Shown here: one piece after another, positions 33,289 through 42,110 of the stretch | How positions within the stretch are numbered: the first letter of the stretch is position 1 | How the letters are laid out: every line of letters starts with the position of its first letter | Origin: Hahella sp050299855 | GTDB lineage: Bacteria; Pseudomonadota; Gammaproteobacteria; Pseudomonadales; Oleiphilaceae | Length of the DNA: 64,000 nucleotides | Assembly: GCA_050299855.1 (NCBI GenBank) | Contig: JBNKWQ010000026.1 | Location: forward strand, 61,924 to 125,923 | Direction: 5' to 3' | Program-made: the position numbers and the translations under genes | Notes under the pieces: model-generated | Database searches by the model: none | What the model saw: the letters and a program-made list of their open reading frames with translations, nothing else | Told to the model about the DNA's origin: nothing

Positions 33289-33603
33289 ATGAATATCAAA
33301 GGAGTAGGCTCTCCCCCGGTAAATGATCTCAAGAGCCGGGAAGGCTTAAAAAATACCGACAAGCCCGCTGAACAGTCTCCTCCGCGCAGCGGTGAGGTAC
33401 CTGCAGCAACGAATCCTGGTGAAACTGTGCGCTTAAGTTCGGAAGCACAGGGTATCCGTAAGATCGAACAGGAGCTGGCCAATTTACCGGAGGCTGATGG
33501 TGATCGCGTGGCTAAGGTTAAACAGGCTCTTGAAGATGGTAGTTACAAAGTTAATTCACGCAGTGTGGCAGAAAAATTGCTAGGTTTTGAGCAAGATTTC
33601 TGA
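33289..33603 (+). CDS. flgM: FlgM, anti-sigma-28 factor
   Basis: A 104-residue, largely disordered protein with the conserved C-terminal FliA-binding helices (RKIEQELANLPEADGDRVAKVKQALEDGSYKV and SVAEKLLGFE). It holds FliA inactive until it is exported through the completed hook. The sigma-28 promoter just upstream sets up feedback. Confidence 0.93.
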   Translation: MNIKGVGSPPVNDLKSREGLKNTDKPAEQSPPRSGEVPAATNPGETVRLSSEAQGIRKIEQELANLPEADGDRVAKVKQALEDGSYKVNSRSVAEKLLGFEQDF

Positions 33604-33622
33604 TTAATACTGCGAGGGCAAT

Positions 33623-34087
33623 ATGTCCGCCGATATACACAGCTTTACCGATCTTCTTAAACAGGACCTGAACGCACTTCATCAACTCCAGAACCTGCTC
33701 AATCAGGAACGCAGCTCCCTGGAAAAGAACCAGTTAGAGGTGCTTGGTGATCTTCAGGAAAAGAAAAAGCCCCTCCTTCTGGAAATTCAGCAAAACGCCC
33801 GCAAACGCACCGACTGGGTAAGCCAAACCAAACTGAGCAAATCCCGCTTCCTGCGCCTCCTGGACGAAAAGGCTCCGCCTGTCATGGCTCTTTATCAAGA
33901 GTGTGAAGCCAAGCTGCATGCCGTTAAGGCGCTGAATGAAGTGAATGGCCAGATTATCGCAAGCTCACAGCAACGGGTGGTCCGTCTGATGCAGATAATT
34001 CGCGGACAGAGCCAGCAGGCGCAAATGTACGGAAAAAATGGTACTACCAGCGGGTATGGCGGAAGACACGCTCTGGCCGAAGCCTAA
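33623..34087 (+). CDS. flgN: FlgN, flagellar export chaperone
   Basis: A 154-residue helical protein (LLKQDLNALHQLQNLLNQER near the start) of the FlgN family, chaperone for the hook-filament junction proteins FlgK and FlgL. It follows flgM by 20 bases in the same operon and is ended by the terminator at 34153. Confidence 0.88.
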   Translation: MSADIHSFTDLLKQDLNALHQLQNLLNQERSSLEKNQLEVLGDLQEKKKPLLLEIQQNARKRTDWVSQTKLSKSRFLRLLDEKAPPVMALYQECEAKLHAVKALNEVNGQIIASSQQRVVRLMQIIRGQSQQAQMYGKNGTTSGYGGRHALAEA

Positions 34088-34152
34088 AGGTTAATTTTTG
34101 CCCATTATGGCAGGTTTATGCACTGCACCCAGGCAATAACTTGCCGCAATAA

Positions 34153-34185
34153 AAAACCCCTCACTTGGAGGGGTTTTCTTTTTCT
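34153..34185. terminator. Bidirectional terminator between flgN and acs
   Basis: Stem AAAACCCCTC / GAGGGGTTTT with a five-base loop; a T-rich tail follows on the plus strand and an A-run precedes it. It serves the two convergent genes. Confidence 0.9.
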
Positions 34186-34195
34186 ACCGTCAGAA

Positions 34196-36148
34196 TCAAA
34201 CAGAGGCTCTGTTCTTGATCAGATCATCTACAACTGACGGATCCGCCAAAGTAGAAGTATCCCCCAAGCTGTCCGTTTCATCTGCCGCGATTTTCCGCAG
34301 AATTCGACGCATGATCTTGCCTGAACGAGTTTTTGGCAACCCTGGTGAGAATTGAATAACATCCGGCGTGGCAATTGGACCGATTTCCTTACGCACCATT
34401 TGTTTTAGCTCGCTCAGAAGCTCATCACTACCTTCAAAACCTACGGTCAGGGTTACATAGGCATAGATACCCTGCCCCTTCACATCGTGCGGGAAACCAA
34501 CGACGGCAGCTTCGGCGACTGCATCATGCTCAACCAGAGCACTTTCCACTTCGGCAGTTCCCAAGCGGTGACCGGAAACATTCAGGACATCATCCACCCT
34601 ACCAGTAATCCAGTAGTAACCATCCTCGTCCCGACGAGCACCATCACCAGTAAAATATCGCCCTGGATAGGTTGAGAAGTAAGTTTGGATAAAGCGTTGA
34701 TGATCGCCATATACGGTTCTCATCTGGCCTGGCCAGCTGTCCATAATCACCAGATTACCGGACACCGCACCTTCCAATAGCTCCCCTTCATTATCAACCA
34801 AAGCGGGCTGGACACCGAAGAACGGACGTGTTGCGGAACCCGGCTTGAGGTCAGTAGCACCAGGAAGCGGGGTAATGAGTATCCCCCCTGTTTCCGTCTG
34901 CCACCAGGTATCCACTATCGGGCAACGCTTATCGCCCACGACATCGTAGTACCAGTCCCAGGCTTCCGGGTTGATCGGCTCACCGACAGTTCCCAGCAAC
35001 TTCAGGGTTGAGCGTGAGTATTTCTTGACCGGCTCGTCCCCCAAGCGCATGAGAGCACGAATGGCAGTAGGCGCTGTATAGAAGATATTAACCTTGTGCT
35101 TATCCACCACCTGCCAGCAGCGGGAAGCATCAGGATAGTTAGGCACCCCCTCAAACATCAGGGTAATGGCACCATTGGCCAGCGGGCCGTAGACAATATA
35201 GCTGTGACCGGTAATCCAGCCGACATCAGCCGTACACCAGTAGATATCGCCGTCTTTATAATCGAATACATACTGATGGGTCATGGAGGCATACACCATA
35301 TAACCGCCGGTCGTATGCATCACACCTTTAGGGCTCCCGGTAGAACCGGACGTGTAGAGAATAAACAGCGGGTCTTCCGCCGACATTTCTTCAGGCGGAC
35401 AATCAGTTGACATATCCGCCACCGCATCGTGGTACCAGACATCTCTATCGGCATCCCAATGCACATCACTACCGGTGCGTTTGACCACCAGCACCTTTTC
35501 AACAGAACTGCCTTTTTCTTTAACGATATCGACGGCAGCATCCACGTTCTTTTTCAACGGGATGATACGCCCCCCGCGGACACCTTCATCAGAGGTGATC
35601 ACGTACTGAGATTTGCAGTCGTCAATACGTCCAGCCAATGCCTCTGGAGAAAAACCACCAAAAACCACCGAGTGTGGCGCCCCGATACGGGCGCAGGCCA
35701 GCATGGCCATCGCCGCTTCAGGAATCATCGGCATATAGATTGTGACGACATCGCCTTTCTTGACGCCCATCTCTTTCAGGGCATTAGCGAACTTGCAAAC
35801 CTGATCATACAATTGCTGATAAGTCAGTGTTGAATCCTGGTCAGGTTCATCACCCTCCCAGATGACCGCGGTCTGATTAGCCCGTTGCGGCAAGTGGCGG
35901 TCCAGGCAATTAAAGCAGGCATTCAACGTACCATCCTGAAACCATTTAATGTGCAGGTCTTCCTGCGCATAACTGACATCTTTGACGGAACTGTATGGCT
36001 TGATCCAGTCGATACGGGTACCGTGCTGTCGCCAAAAACCATCAGGATTCTCAACGGACTCCTTGTACATTTTTTCATAGGTGGCTTTGTCAGCCCAGGC
36101 TTGATTGGCAACATCTTGGGGCACAGGGTGTTTCTCGTGTGTGCTCAT
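34196..36148 (-). CDS. acs: Acetyl-CoA synthetase (AMP-forming)
   Basis: A 650-residue enzyme that makes acetyl-CoA from acetate, ATP and CoA. Key motifs are YTSGSTGSPKGV (ATP binding), the WWQTETG block and the C-terminal SGKIMRR, with Lys611 as the conserved lysine that is acetylated by Pat-type enzymes. The length is standard. Putative acetylating and deacetylating enzymes lie 1.5 and 4.5 kb away. Confidence 0.96.
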   Translation of the reverse strand: MSTHEKHPVPQDVANQAWADKATYEKMYKESVENPDGFWRQHGTRIDWIKPYSSVKDVSYAQEDLHIKWFQDGTLNACFNCLDRHLPQRANQTAVIWEGDEPDQDSTLTYQQLYDQVCKFANALKEMGVKKGDVVTIYMPMIPEAAMAMLACARIGAPHSVVFGGFSPEALAGRIDDCKSQYVITSDEGVRGGRIIPLKKNVDAAVDIVKEKGSSVEKVLVVKRTGSDVHWDADRDVWYHDAVADMSTDCPPEEMSAEDPLFILYTSGSTGSPKGVMHTTGGYMVYASMTHQYVFDYKDGDIYWCTADVGWITGHSYIVYGPLANGAITLMFEGVPNYPDASRCWQVVDKHKVNIFYTAPTAIRALMRLGDEPVKKYSRSTLKLLGTVGEPINPEAWDWYYDVVGDKRCPIVDTWWQTETGGILITPLPGATDLKPGSATRPFFGVQPALVDNEGELLEGAVSGNLVIMDSWPGQMRTVYGDHQRFIQTYFSTYPGRYFTGDGARRDEDGYYWITGRVDDVLNVSGHRLGTAEVESALVEHDAVAEAAVVGFPHDVKGQGIYAYVTLTVGFEGSDELLSELKQMVRKEIGPIATPDVIQFSPGLPKTRSGKIMRRILRKIAADETDSLGDTSTLADPSVVDDLIKNRASV

Positions 36149-36462
36149 ACTCTCCCTCTCTTGTTGTGTTTCTTGACCGTAGTAACTCTTATTAGTGATT
36201 CATAATTTTTTGTAGGTATTAATAACTATAAAGGGTTTAGTGTAGCCCGCAGAATTGTAAAATGGGTGCTACTAATACTAAGGGAGAAGAAGCCTGGATG
36301 TAAGCTGGCAGACTCCATGTAACACTTCCAATAGCCCATCCCTTCGACCATAATGCCATCCCACATAATTACTATGAGAATAGCAATAATGCCAATTATC
36401 GCTTACTTCTCAAACAGATACATTCATTCAGTTACTTATCATCAAGGTTTTCAAATTACGCC
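36149..36462. other. Divergent intergenic region acs / rdgC
   Basis: This 314-base stretch holds the promoters of both divergent genes. It is AT-rich near acs. I see no operator that I can name, no RNA gene and no ORF. Confidence 0.5.
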
Positions 36463-37386
36463 ATGCTGTTTAAAAACGCCCTAATCTACCGTTTTACCAA
36501 AGCTATCCCCTGGCCCGAAGAAGATCTGGCAAGCGCTCTTGCAGAACATTCATTTGTGCCTTGCCAGGCTAATGACACCTATCGCCTGGGCTGGGTCGCC
36601 CCAGCTCCCCTGATCAGCAACGACCTGGTATACGGAAACGGGCGTTATCTGCTACTCACCCTGAAGAAGGAAGAAAAAATTCTGCCTTCCAGCGTTATCA
36701 AGGATGAAATTGAAGAACGCGCGCAGGAAATTGAAGCCAAGGAGCAACGCAAACTTCGCAAGAAAGAAAAACAGGAGCTCAAGGAGCAGGTCGTCGCGGT
36801 ATTATTGCCTAAGGCATTTACCAGATCAAAGCTGGTATCAGCTTACATTGACCTTGAAGAGGGCCTCCTGGTTGTAGACACTTCTTCAGGTACCCGTGCA
36901 GATGAATTCACATCATTCCTGCGCCAGACCATGGGGACTTTGCCCATTCGTTTTGTCGCCCTGAATGAAGCGCCGGCAGTACATTTTTCCAATTGGGTGC
37001 AAACCGATAACTCGCCCTCTCCTTTTGTCATGGGCGATCACTGTGAGCTACGTTCCGGCGACGGCACCGATACCGTTATTCGCTGCAAGGGTACTGAATC
37101 CCTGACCGACGCGATTTCCAATCACATTGAGGCAGGCATGCAAGTGACGCAGCTGTCACTGGAATGGGATGAAAAAATCAGTATCGTGACTGCAGATGAT
37201 TTCAAGATTAAACGCCTTAAGTACCTTGATCGATTCCAGGACAAACAAGGCGAAAACAGTGAAGAAGAAGCCGCAGCCCGCTTTGAAACTGACTTTGCAC
37301 TGATGACTCTTGAAATCACCCGTCTGATAAAAGACCTGACGGCAGCACTTGGCGGGGAAGATATGTCAGCTGTTGTACAAGACTAA
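36463..37386 (+). CDS. rdgC: RdgC, recombination-associated protein
   Basis: A 307-residue RdgC, a ring-shaped protein that binds double-stranded DNA and moderates RecA. The opening MLFKNALIYRF and the segment LGWVAPA plus the ILPSSVIKDEIEERAQEIEA linker are family hallmarks. Unlinked functionally to its metabolic neighbours. A 12-bp hairpin follows the stop. Confidence 0.95.
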   Translation: MLFKNALIYRFTKAIPWPEEDLASALAEHSFVPCQANDTYRLGWVAPAPLISNDLVYGNGRYLLLTLKKEEKILPSSVIKDEIEERAQEIEAKEQRKLRKKEKQELKEQVVAVLLPKAFTRSKLVSAYIDLEEGLLVVDTSSGTRADEFTSFLRQTMGTLPIRFVALNEAPAVHFSNWVQTDNSPSPFVMGDHCELRSGDGTDTVIRCKGTESLTDAISNHIEAGMQVTQLSLEWDEKISIVTADDFKIKRLKYLDRFQDKQGENSEEEAAARFETDFALMTLEITRLIKDLTAALGGEDMSAVVQD

Positions 37387-37411
37387 AGTAACGCAACTTT
37401 AGACGCCCTCA

Positions 37412-37444
37412 TAAATGGGAAGGAAAATCTATCCTTCCCATTTA
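37412..37444 (+). terminator. Hairpin downstream of rdgC
   Basis: A perfect 12-bp stem, TAAATGGGAAGG / CCTTCCCATTTA, with a nine-base loop and only a short T-run inside the stem end. It is a probable terminator 26 bases after the rdgC stop. Confidence 0.6.
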
Positions 37445-37549
37445 CTGGCCCCTCAACTCACTGACATCTCCCTATCAACCGATCTCTCGCTCAACAATCA
37501 AAAAAACTTCCTCTCCAGCTCGTTCCAACGGTTTTACTGATTGAGCAAT

Positions 37550-37609
37550 TCTTGCTCGTACTAATCTTGCTCGTACTAATCTTGCTCGTACTAATCTTGC
37601 TCGCACTAG
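37550..37609. repeat. 15-bp tandem repeat, four copies, overlapping a stop codon
   Basis: Four units of TCTTGCTCGTACTAA (37550, 37565, 37580 and 37595); the last has two changes (TCTTGCTCGCACTAG) and contains the stop codon of the minus-strand acetyltransferase gene. The array thus extends from that stop into the 3' untranslated region. Copy number is likely to vary between strains. Confidence 0.9.
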
Positions 37610-40353
37610 GGCCTGCCGGTAAGAACTTTCAGCCGTTCAGCCTGCCACTCATCCGGGGTGTTAAGTGGCAGGCGCAGGGCCATCACTTCTTCCTCATCGT
37701 CATAGCGGATGGCAAAGCCGAGTTTTTGCGCCAGCGCAAGCATCGGCCGGTTATCAGCCAGGACACTGCCGATCATTTCGATGGTACCCCGCTCGGTGCA
37801 GTATTCGATAATCTTACGCATTAACACCCAACCCAGGCGCTCGCCTTTCATATCATCCCGTACAATAATAGCGAATTCACAGAACAGATTGTCTGGATCA
37901 GTCCAGGCCCTTACTATTCCCAACATTTCTGCCGTACCATCGTCCATCATACCCGTTGCGACGAAGGCCATTTCCCGGTCGTAGTCGATCTGTACCATCT
38001 GCACCAACTCATCGTGACTGAAGTGTTTACGATAGTGGAAATAACGGTAGCGAATGGATTCAGGAGACAGCCTGGAGTGAAATTCAATCTGGGAAAGTTC
38101 ATCTTCTCCCCGCACTGGACGGAGTTCCACCTTACGTCGGGATCTAGGTAAAATAATCCATTCCCTGAGCTCCTGGGGATATGGCAGAATTGCAGACTTC
38201 ACCGGCTCACCCAGCTCAGCAGTGGCATTAACAGCTACCGCGCCGTTGCGGTCAAAATACAGTGGTAGAATTTCCAGCGCCTTAATTTCGGGAATATCCA
38301 TCGTAAGCTGCGAAAGCAGCACCAGGGTCTCACAGACCTTGGTGATATCCTGTTCCGGACGGTAGCTGTAGTTAATCAGCAACTGGTACATATAGGTCTG
38401 GCTTAACAAGTCCCGCGCCAGAGCCATGTTCAGCGGCGGGAGAGCCAGCCGCCGATCAGCTATGACATTGATAGTCGCACCACTGGCACCACAAAACATC
38501 AATGGCCCAAACACCTCGTCACGGGTGACACCAAGACTAAATCCGACGCCCCCAATGGATTGAAAACTCGGATGGACGGCAAATCCCATGTAACCGCTGT
38601 CGGGAAAATGCTCACGATAGCTGTGCATTAAAAACTGGCAGGACTCGTAAATGGATTTTTCTTCAACCAGTCCTTTTACCCGGCCGCGGTAGCGTCCCCG
38701 ACCAGTGTTCTCCATCGCGAAAGGCTTACTGGCCGCTTCATGTAAAATTCTGACATCGACGGGTACGGCAAGGCTGCGAGCCGTTTCAAGCACCTGTTCT
38801 TCAGTCTCACAGTAGTAGGTGTCCTGCACCGGAACGCCATAGGCCTGTAGCAGATCTCGTACTTCCGCATTGGTCAGAATACGTCGGCCGGCCGCATAAA
38901 TTGTCTGTACTGCTTTACGTGCTTTGGAGCGGTCGACCTGGGGGTCAGTATAGGATTCCGGCGTTTCCCTCAGCACCTTCTGGCTACGCCGATGGTTCAC
39001 CATATGCATAAAAGATTTAACCGCCTTGTCCGGGGTACTGAAGGTCGGCACGCCCCGTTCAAAGAATGCATCCCGGGCATCCTGGACGGTACTGTGTCCC
39101 AGCCAGCAGGTAAAAACATTCAGATGAGTACGACTGGCAAAATCAATGACGGAATCCGCCACCTGTAAACTATCTTCCGTCAGGGAAGGTGCAAACAGCA
39201 CCAGCACATTGGATACATGCGGATCTCTGGATAGTATTTCCAATACTTCCTGGTACAAACCAGGACCTGCATCGTAGTTCAGATCGATCGGGTTTTTTCT
39301 AGTCCAGTATGAAGGCAAGTGTTTCGCCAGTTCACTAATGGTTTCCGGGGACAGACTTCCCAGTTCACCACGCAGGGATGCAAGCCTGTCCACCGCCAGC
39401 ACTCCCGGTCCGGTGCCATTGGTAATAATATGCAATGGCTCGCCCTTTACTGCCTTCATGCGCGTCAGGGATTCCAGGGCGTCAAACATTTCATCACTAC
39501 CGTTAACTCTCAGCACCCCCGCTCGTCTCAGGACGGCGTCGTAGATCTTGTCGCCGTCAACAATTCCCGGGGGCAATTCCACTGGTCGCCACTGTGATTC
39601 CGGTGTACGGCCACTTTTCACAGCAATAACTGGCTTGCCCCTGGAAACAGCCCGCACGGCTGAGATAAAACGTCTGGGTGACGAAATATTTTCAATGTGA
39701 AGCAAAATAGCTCTGGTGCGGCGGTCCTGAGCGAAGTAGTCAATAAGATCATCAAGATCAACATCGATGCCGTCGCCCAAAGTAGTGAGATGTGAAAAGC
39801 CAATACCCCGGCTCAAGGCCCAGTCAATCACGGCACTGGCCAGGGTCCCCGACTGGCCGACATAGGCTATCTTGCCGGGTAAGACTCCCATATGCATATA
39901 GGTGGCATTGATGTTATTGGCAGGCACCATAATTCCGATAGTTTCCGGCCCAAGAACCCGGATGCCCGTTTCCCTGGCCACTTCCTGCACCGAATACATT
40001 AACGGCCGACCACTTCTGCTATGGGTACGCGACAGCCCACCCGTCAGGATCATCGCGGTTTTAACGCGCGCCTGTGCAAGCTGGCGAAGCAACAAGGGAA
40101 CCGTTTGCGGAGGAGTACATATTATGGCCAGGTCTGGTCGAAACGGTAGATGACTGATCTTTCGAATGCACTCGATGCCATGAATATCGTCGTAACTCTT
40201 TTCATTAACCACCACGAGTTTACCGGGATAGTCCGCCGACATCAGGTTTCGTAGAACCATACCACCCAGGTTATTGGAGCGCTCCGAAGCGCCCAATATG
40301 GCGATAGATTTGGGTTTGAACAACGCTTCCAGATGCCTTGTACTCAATTTCAT
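37606..40353 (-). CDS. Pat-like protein: NDP-forming acyl-CoA synthetase fused to GNAT acetyltransferase
   Basis: A 915-residue bifunctional protein. The N-terminal 700 residues are the CoA-binding, ligase and ATP-grasp-like regions of NDP-forming acyl-CoA synthetases (SIAILGASERSNNLGG at the start). The last 190 residues are a GNAT acetyltransferase (VELRPVRGEDELSQIEFHSRL to LAQKLGFAI). The same build is seen in Pat of Salmonella, which acetylates and switches off Acs. The neighbouring acs and deacetylase genes support this role. The gene ends within a tandem repeat. Confidence 0.9.
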   Translation of the reverse strand: MKLSTRHLEALFKPKSIAILGASERSNNLGGMVLRNLMSADYPGKLVVVNEKSYDDIHGIECIRKISHLPFRPDLAIICTPPQTVPLLLRQLAQARVKTAMILTGGLSRTHSRSGRPLMYSVQEVARETGIRVLGPETIGIMVPANNINATYMHMGVLPGKIAYVGQSGTLASAVIDWALSRGIGFSHLTTLGDGIDVDLDDLIDYFAQDRRTRAILLHIENISSPRRFISAVRAVSRGKPVIAVKSGRTPESQWRPVELPPGIVDGDKIYDAVLRRAGVLRVNGSDEMFDALESLTRMKAVKGEPLHIITNGTGPGVLAVDRLASLRGELGSLSPETISELAKHLPSYWTRKNPIDLNYDAGPGLYQEVLEILSRDPHVSNVLVLFAPSLTEDSLQVADSVIDFASRTHLNVFTCWLGHSTVQDARDAFFERGVPTFSTPDKAVKSFMHMVNHRRSQKVLRETPESYTDPQVDRSKARKAVQTIYAAGRRILTNAEVRDLLQAYGVPVQDTYYCETEEQVLETARSLAVPVDVRILHEAASKPFAMENTGRGRYRGRVKGLVEEKSIYESCQFLMHSYREHFPDSGYMGFAVHPSFQSIGGVGFSLGVTRDEVFGPLMFCGASGATINVIADRRLALPPLNMALARDLLSQTYMYQLLINYSYRPEQDITKVCETLVLLSQLTMDIPEIKALEILPLYFDRNGAVAVNATAELGEPVKSAILPYPQELREWIILPRSRRKVELRPVRGEDELSQIEFHSRLSPESIRYRYFHYRKHFSHDELVQMVQIDYDREMAFVATGMMDDGTAEMLGIVRAWTDPDNLFCEFAIIVRDDMKGERLGWVLMRKIIEYCTERGTIEMIGSVLADNRPMLALAQKLGFAIRYDDEEEVMALRLPLNTPDEWQAERLKVLTGRP

Positions 40354-40661
40354 CTCCTGACAGTGCTATGGGAAATTAATACCGCCAACTCTCCCATGAC
40401 GGATTAGGGCATACTAACTAGTTTTCATCTATAAACGGCTTCTCTGCCAATTATGGAAGTCGCCTCCAGAATATTGAGTCTTGGCAAGGCTAGCATTGCG
40501 GTCTGTCAATTCTGAGTCCTGGATACGGCAGGAGCTGTCTCGCTGGCCCGTGGTAACGACCGCACTCATTAACCATTTGTCTACGTTTTTAATAACACAG
40601 GATGTTTTTCACTCGCGCTCTGATCCTTTAGACTAGTCCCATCAGCGAGGATTTCAAAAAT
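40354..40661. other. Divergent intergenic region
   Basis: A 308-base gap between the Pat-like gene and the deacetylase-family gene. It must contain both promoters. No dyad, RNA gene or ORF stands out. Confidence 0.5.
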
Positions 40662-41585
40662 ATGAAGAACGCGTTTTTCTACCACAAGGATTGCACCCTG
40701 CATGACATGGGTGACGGACATCCGGAAAGCCCGTTTCGAATTGAAGCTATAAGGGAACGTCTGCAGCACGCCGGCATGCTGAGTGAAATGCTGCAGGTCG
40801 AGCCTTCTGAGGCAGACCGCAAATACATCACCAATGTGCATCCGGATATCTATGTCAGCCAATTGGAAAATCTGGCGCCGGGCAATGGCCGCATCATGGT
40901 GGATCCTGATACAGCATTAATGAAAGATTCTATTCATGCAGCCTACCTGGCCGCCGGTGCAGCGATTGAAGCGACAGACATGGTCATGTCCGGTCAGGCT
41001 GGAACTGCCTTCTGCGCTGTGCGTCCACCCGGACACCATGCCGAACGCAGCAAAACCATGGGGTTTTGTTTCTTCAACAACATCGCTATAGCCGCACAAC
41101 ATGCGATGGATTTTCATAATCTTGAGCGCATTGCCATAGTCGACTTCGATGTGCATCAGGGTAACGGTACCATTGATATCTTCCAGAATGATCCGCGGGT
41201 ATTGGTATGCTCCAGCTTTGAGTATCCACTCTATCCTTACAGTCATTTCAACGTGGATCGTCCAAACATCATCAATTCTCCACTGGAGGCGTACACTCGT
41301 GGCATCCAGTTTCGCCGTACCGTGGAGCGAGATTGGTTTAGTCGCCTACAGGAACATAAGCCCCAGCTGATTTTGATTTCCGCCGGTTTTGACGCACATA
41401 AAGCAGACCCTCTCGCCCACCTGGAGCTAGAGGAAAAAGATTACCGCTGGGTAACCAGGCTGGTGATGGACGTGGCCAGGATGTACAGCCATGGCCGGGT
41501 GGTATCTATGTTGGAAGGCGGCTATGACCTAAAAGCGCTTGCAGCCAGTGTGGAATTGCATCTGGAAGGGCTGATGGGGAGTTGA
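40662..41585 (+). CDS. Histone deacetylase-family (class II-like) protein
   Basis: A 307-residue zinc amidohydrolase. Motifs: RPPGHHAERSKTMGFCFFNN (catalytic histidine pair), IVDFDVHQGNGT (zinc Asp and His) and ISAGFDAHKADPLAHL (second zinc Asp). It removes acetyl groups from protein lysines or from small amines such as acetylpolyamines. AGGA precedes ATG 40662 by a few bases. Beside a Pat-like acetyltransferase and near acs, a role in reactivating acetylated Acs is plausible, like AcuC of Bacillus, but is inferred. Confidence 0.9.
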   Translation: MKNAFFYHKDCTLHDMGDGHPESPFRIEAIRERLQHAGMLSEMLQVEPSEADRKYITNVHPDIYVSQLENLAPGNGRIMVDPDTALMKDSIHAAYLAAGAAIEATDMVMSGQAGTAFCAVRPPGHHAERSKTMGFCFFNNIAIAAQHAMDFHNLERIAIVDFDVHQGNGTIDIFQNDPRVLVCSSFEYPLYPYSHFNVDRPNIINSPLEAYTRGIQFRRTVERDWFSRLQEHKPQLILISAGFDAHKADPLAHLELEEKDYRWVTRLVMDVARMYSHGRVVSMLEGGYDLKALAASVELHLEGLMGS

Positions 41586-41599
41586 TTCAGGAAACTGTC

Positions 41600-41627
41600 A
41601 GCCGCCAAAGCCATTGGCTTGGCGGCT
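41600..41627. terminator. Hairpin between convergent genes
   Basis: Stem AGCCGCCAA / TTGGCGGCT with an inner GCC/GGC pairing. There is no clear U-run on either side, but its place between the convergent deacetylase and fliS genes suggests shared termination. Confidence 0.5.
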
Positions 41628-41667
41628 AAAGTCAGCGAGGTTAATACAGATTAGTTGTTACTGAATA

Positions 41668-42063
41668 CTATACGAGGGATTTTTCCACTACCTCGTCTCT
41701 AATGGCATCCCATCCACCCTTCAACTCTTTCAGCAAACCCAAGACCTCGTCAAGAATGGCTTCATCATTTTTTAGATTGCATTCAAACAGACGACGCTCA
41801 ATATACTCATATAGCGCAGATAAACTTTTTGCCAGCTCACCGCCATTTTCTATATCCAGGAACTCGTGAAGTCCGCCGACAATCTCTATCGCTTTGTTTA
41901 TCAGGCGATTCTTGTTTTCATAATTCTTTGCATGAATCTGCCCTTTCGCCATCGAGATTCGCTCAAGTGCACCTTCAAACAACAACTGAATCAAACGATG
42001 ACGATCAGCGTCAACGATGCTCGTTTGGCGATTAACGCTCTGATATTGGTGAAGTGCGTTCAT
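41668..42063 (-). CDS. fliS: FliS, flagellin export chaperone
   Basis: A 131-residue helical protein, starting MNALHQYQSVNRQTSI and containing LIQLLFEGALERISMAKGQI, typical of FliS. It caps the C-terminal helix of flagellin before secretion. It follows fliD by 47 bases on the same strand. Confidence 0.92.
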   Translation of the reverse strand: MNALHQYQSVNRQTSIVDADRHRLIQLLFEGALERISMAKGQIHAKNYENKNRLINKAIEIVGGLHEFLDIENGGELAKSLSALYEYIERRLFECNLKNDEAILDEVLGLLKELKGGWDAIRDEVVEKSLV

Positions 42064-42110
42064 TATGCATTAACCTCATGTTACTACAGTGACCAGAATA
42101 GCTGGTCGGA

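Noticed and set aside
37550..37609. CRISPR-like array
   Set aside because: Repeats are directly adjacent with no spacers and there are no cas genes in the window.
37552..37824. Plus-strand ORF starting in the tandem repeat (LLVLILLVLIL)
   Set aside because: Its hydrophobic start is only the 15-bp repeat translated, and the remainder is antisense to the Pat-like gene.
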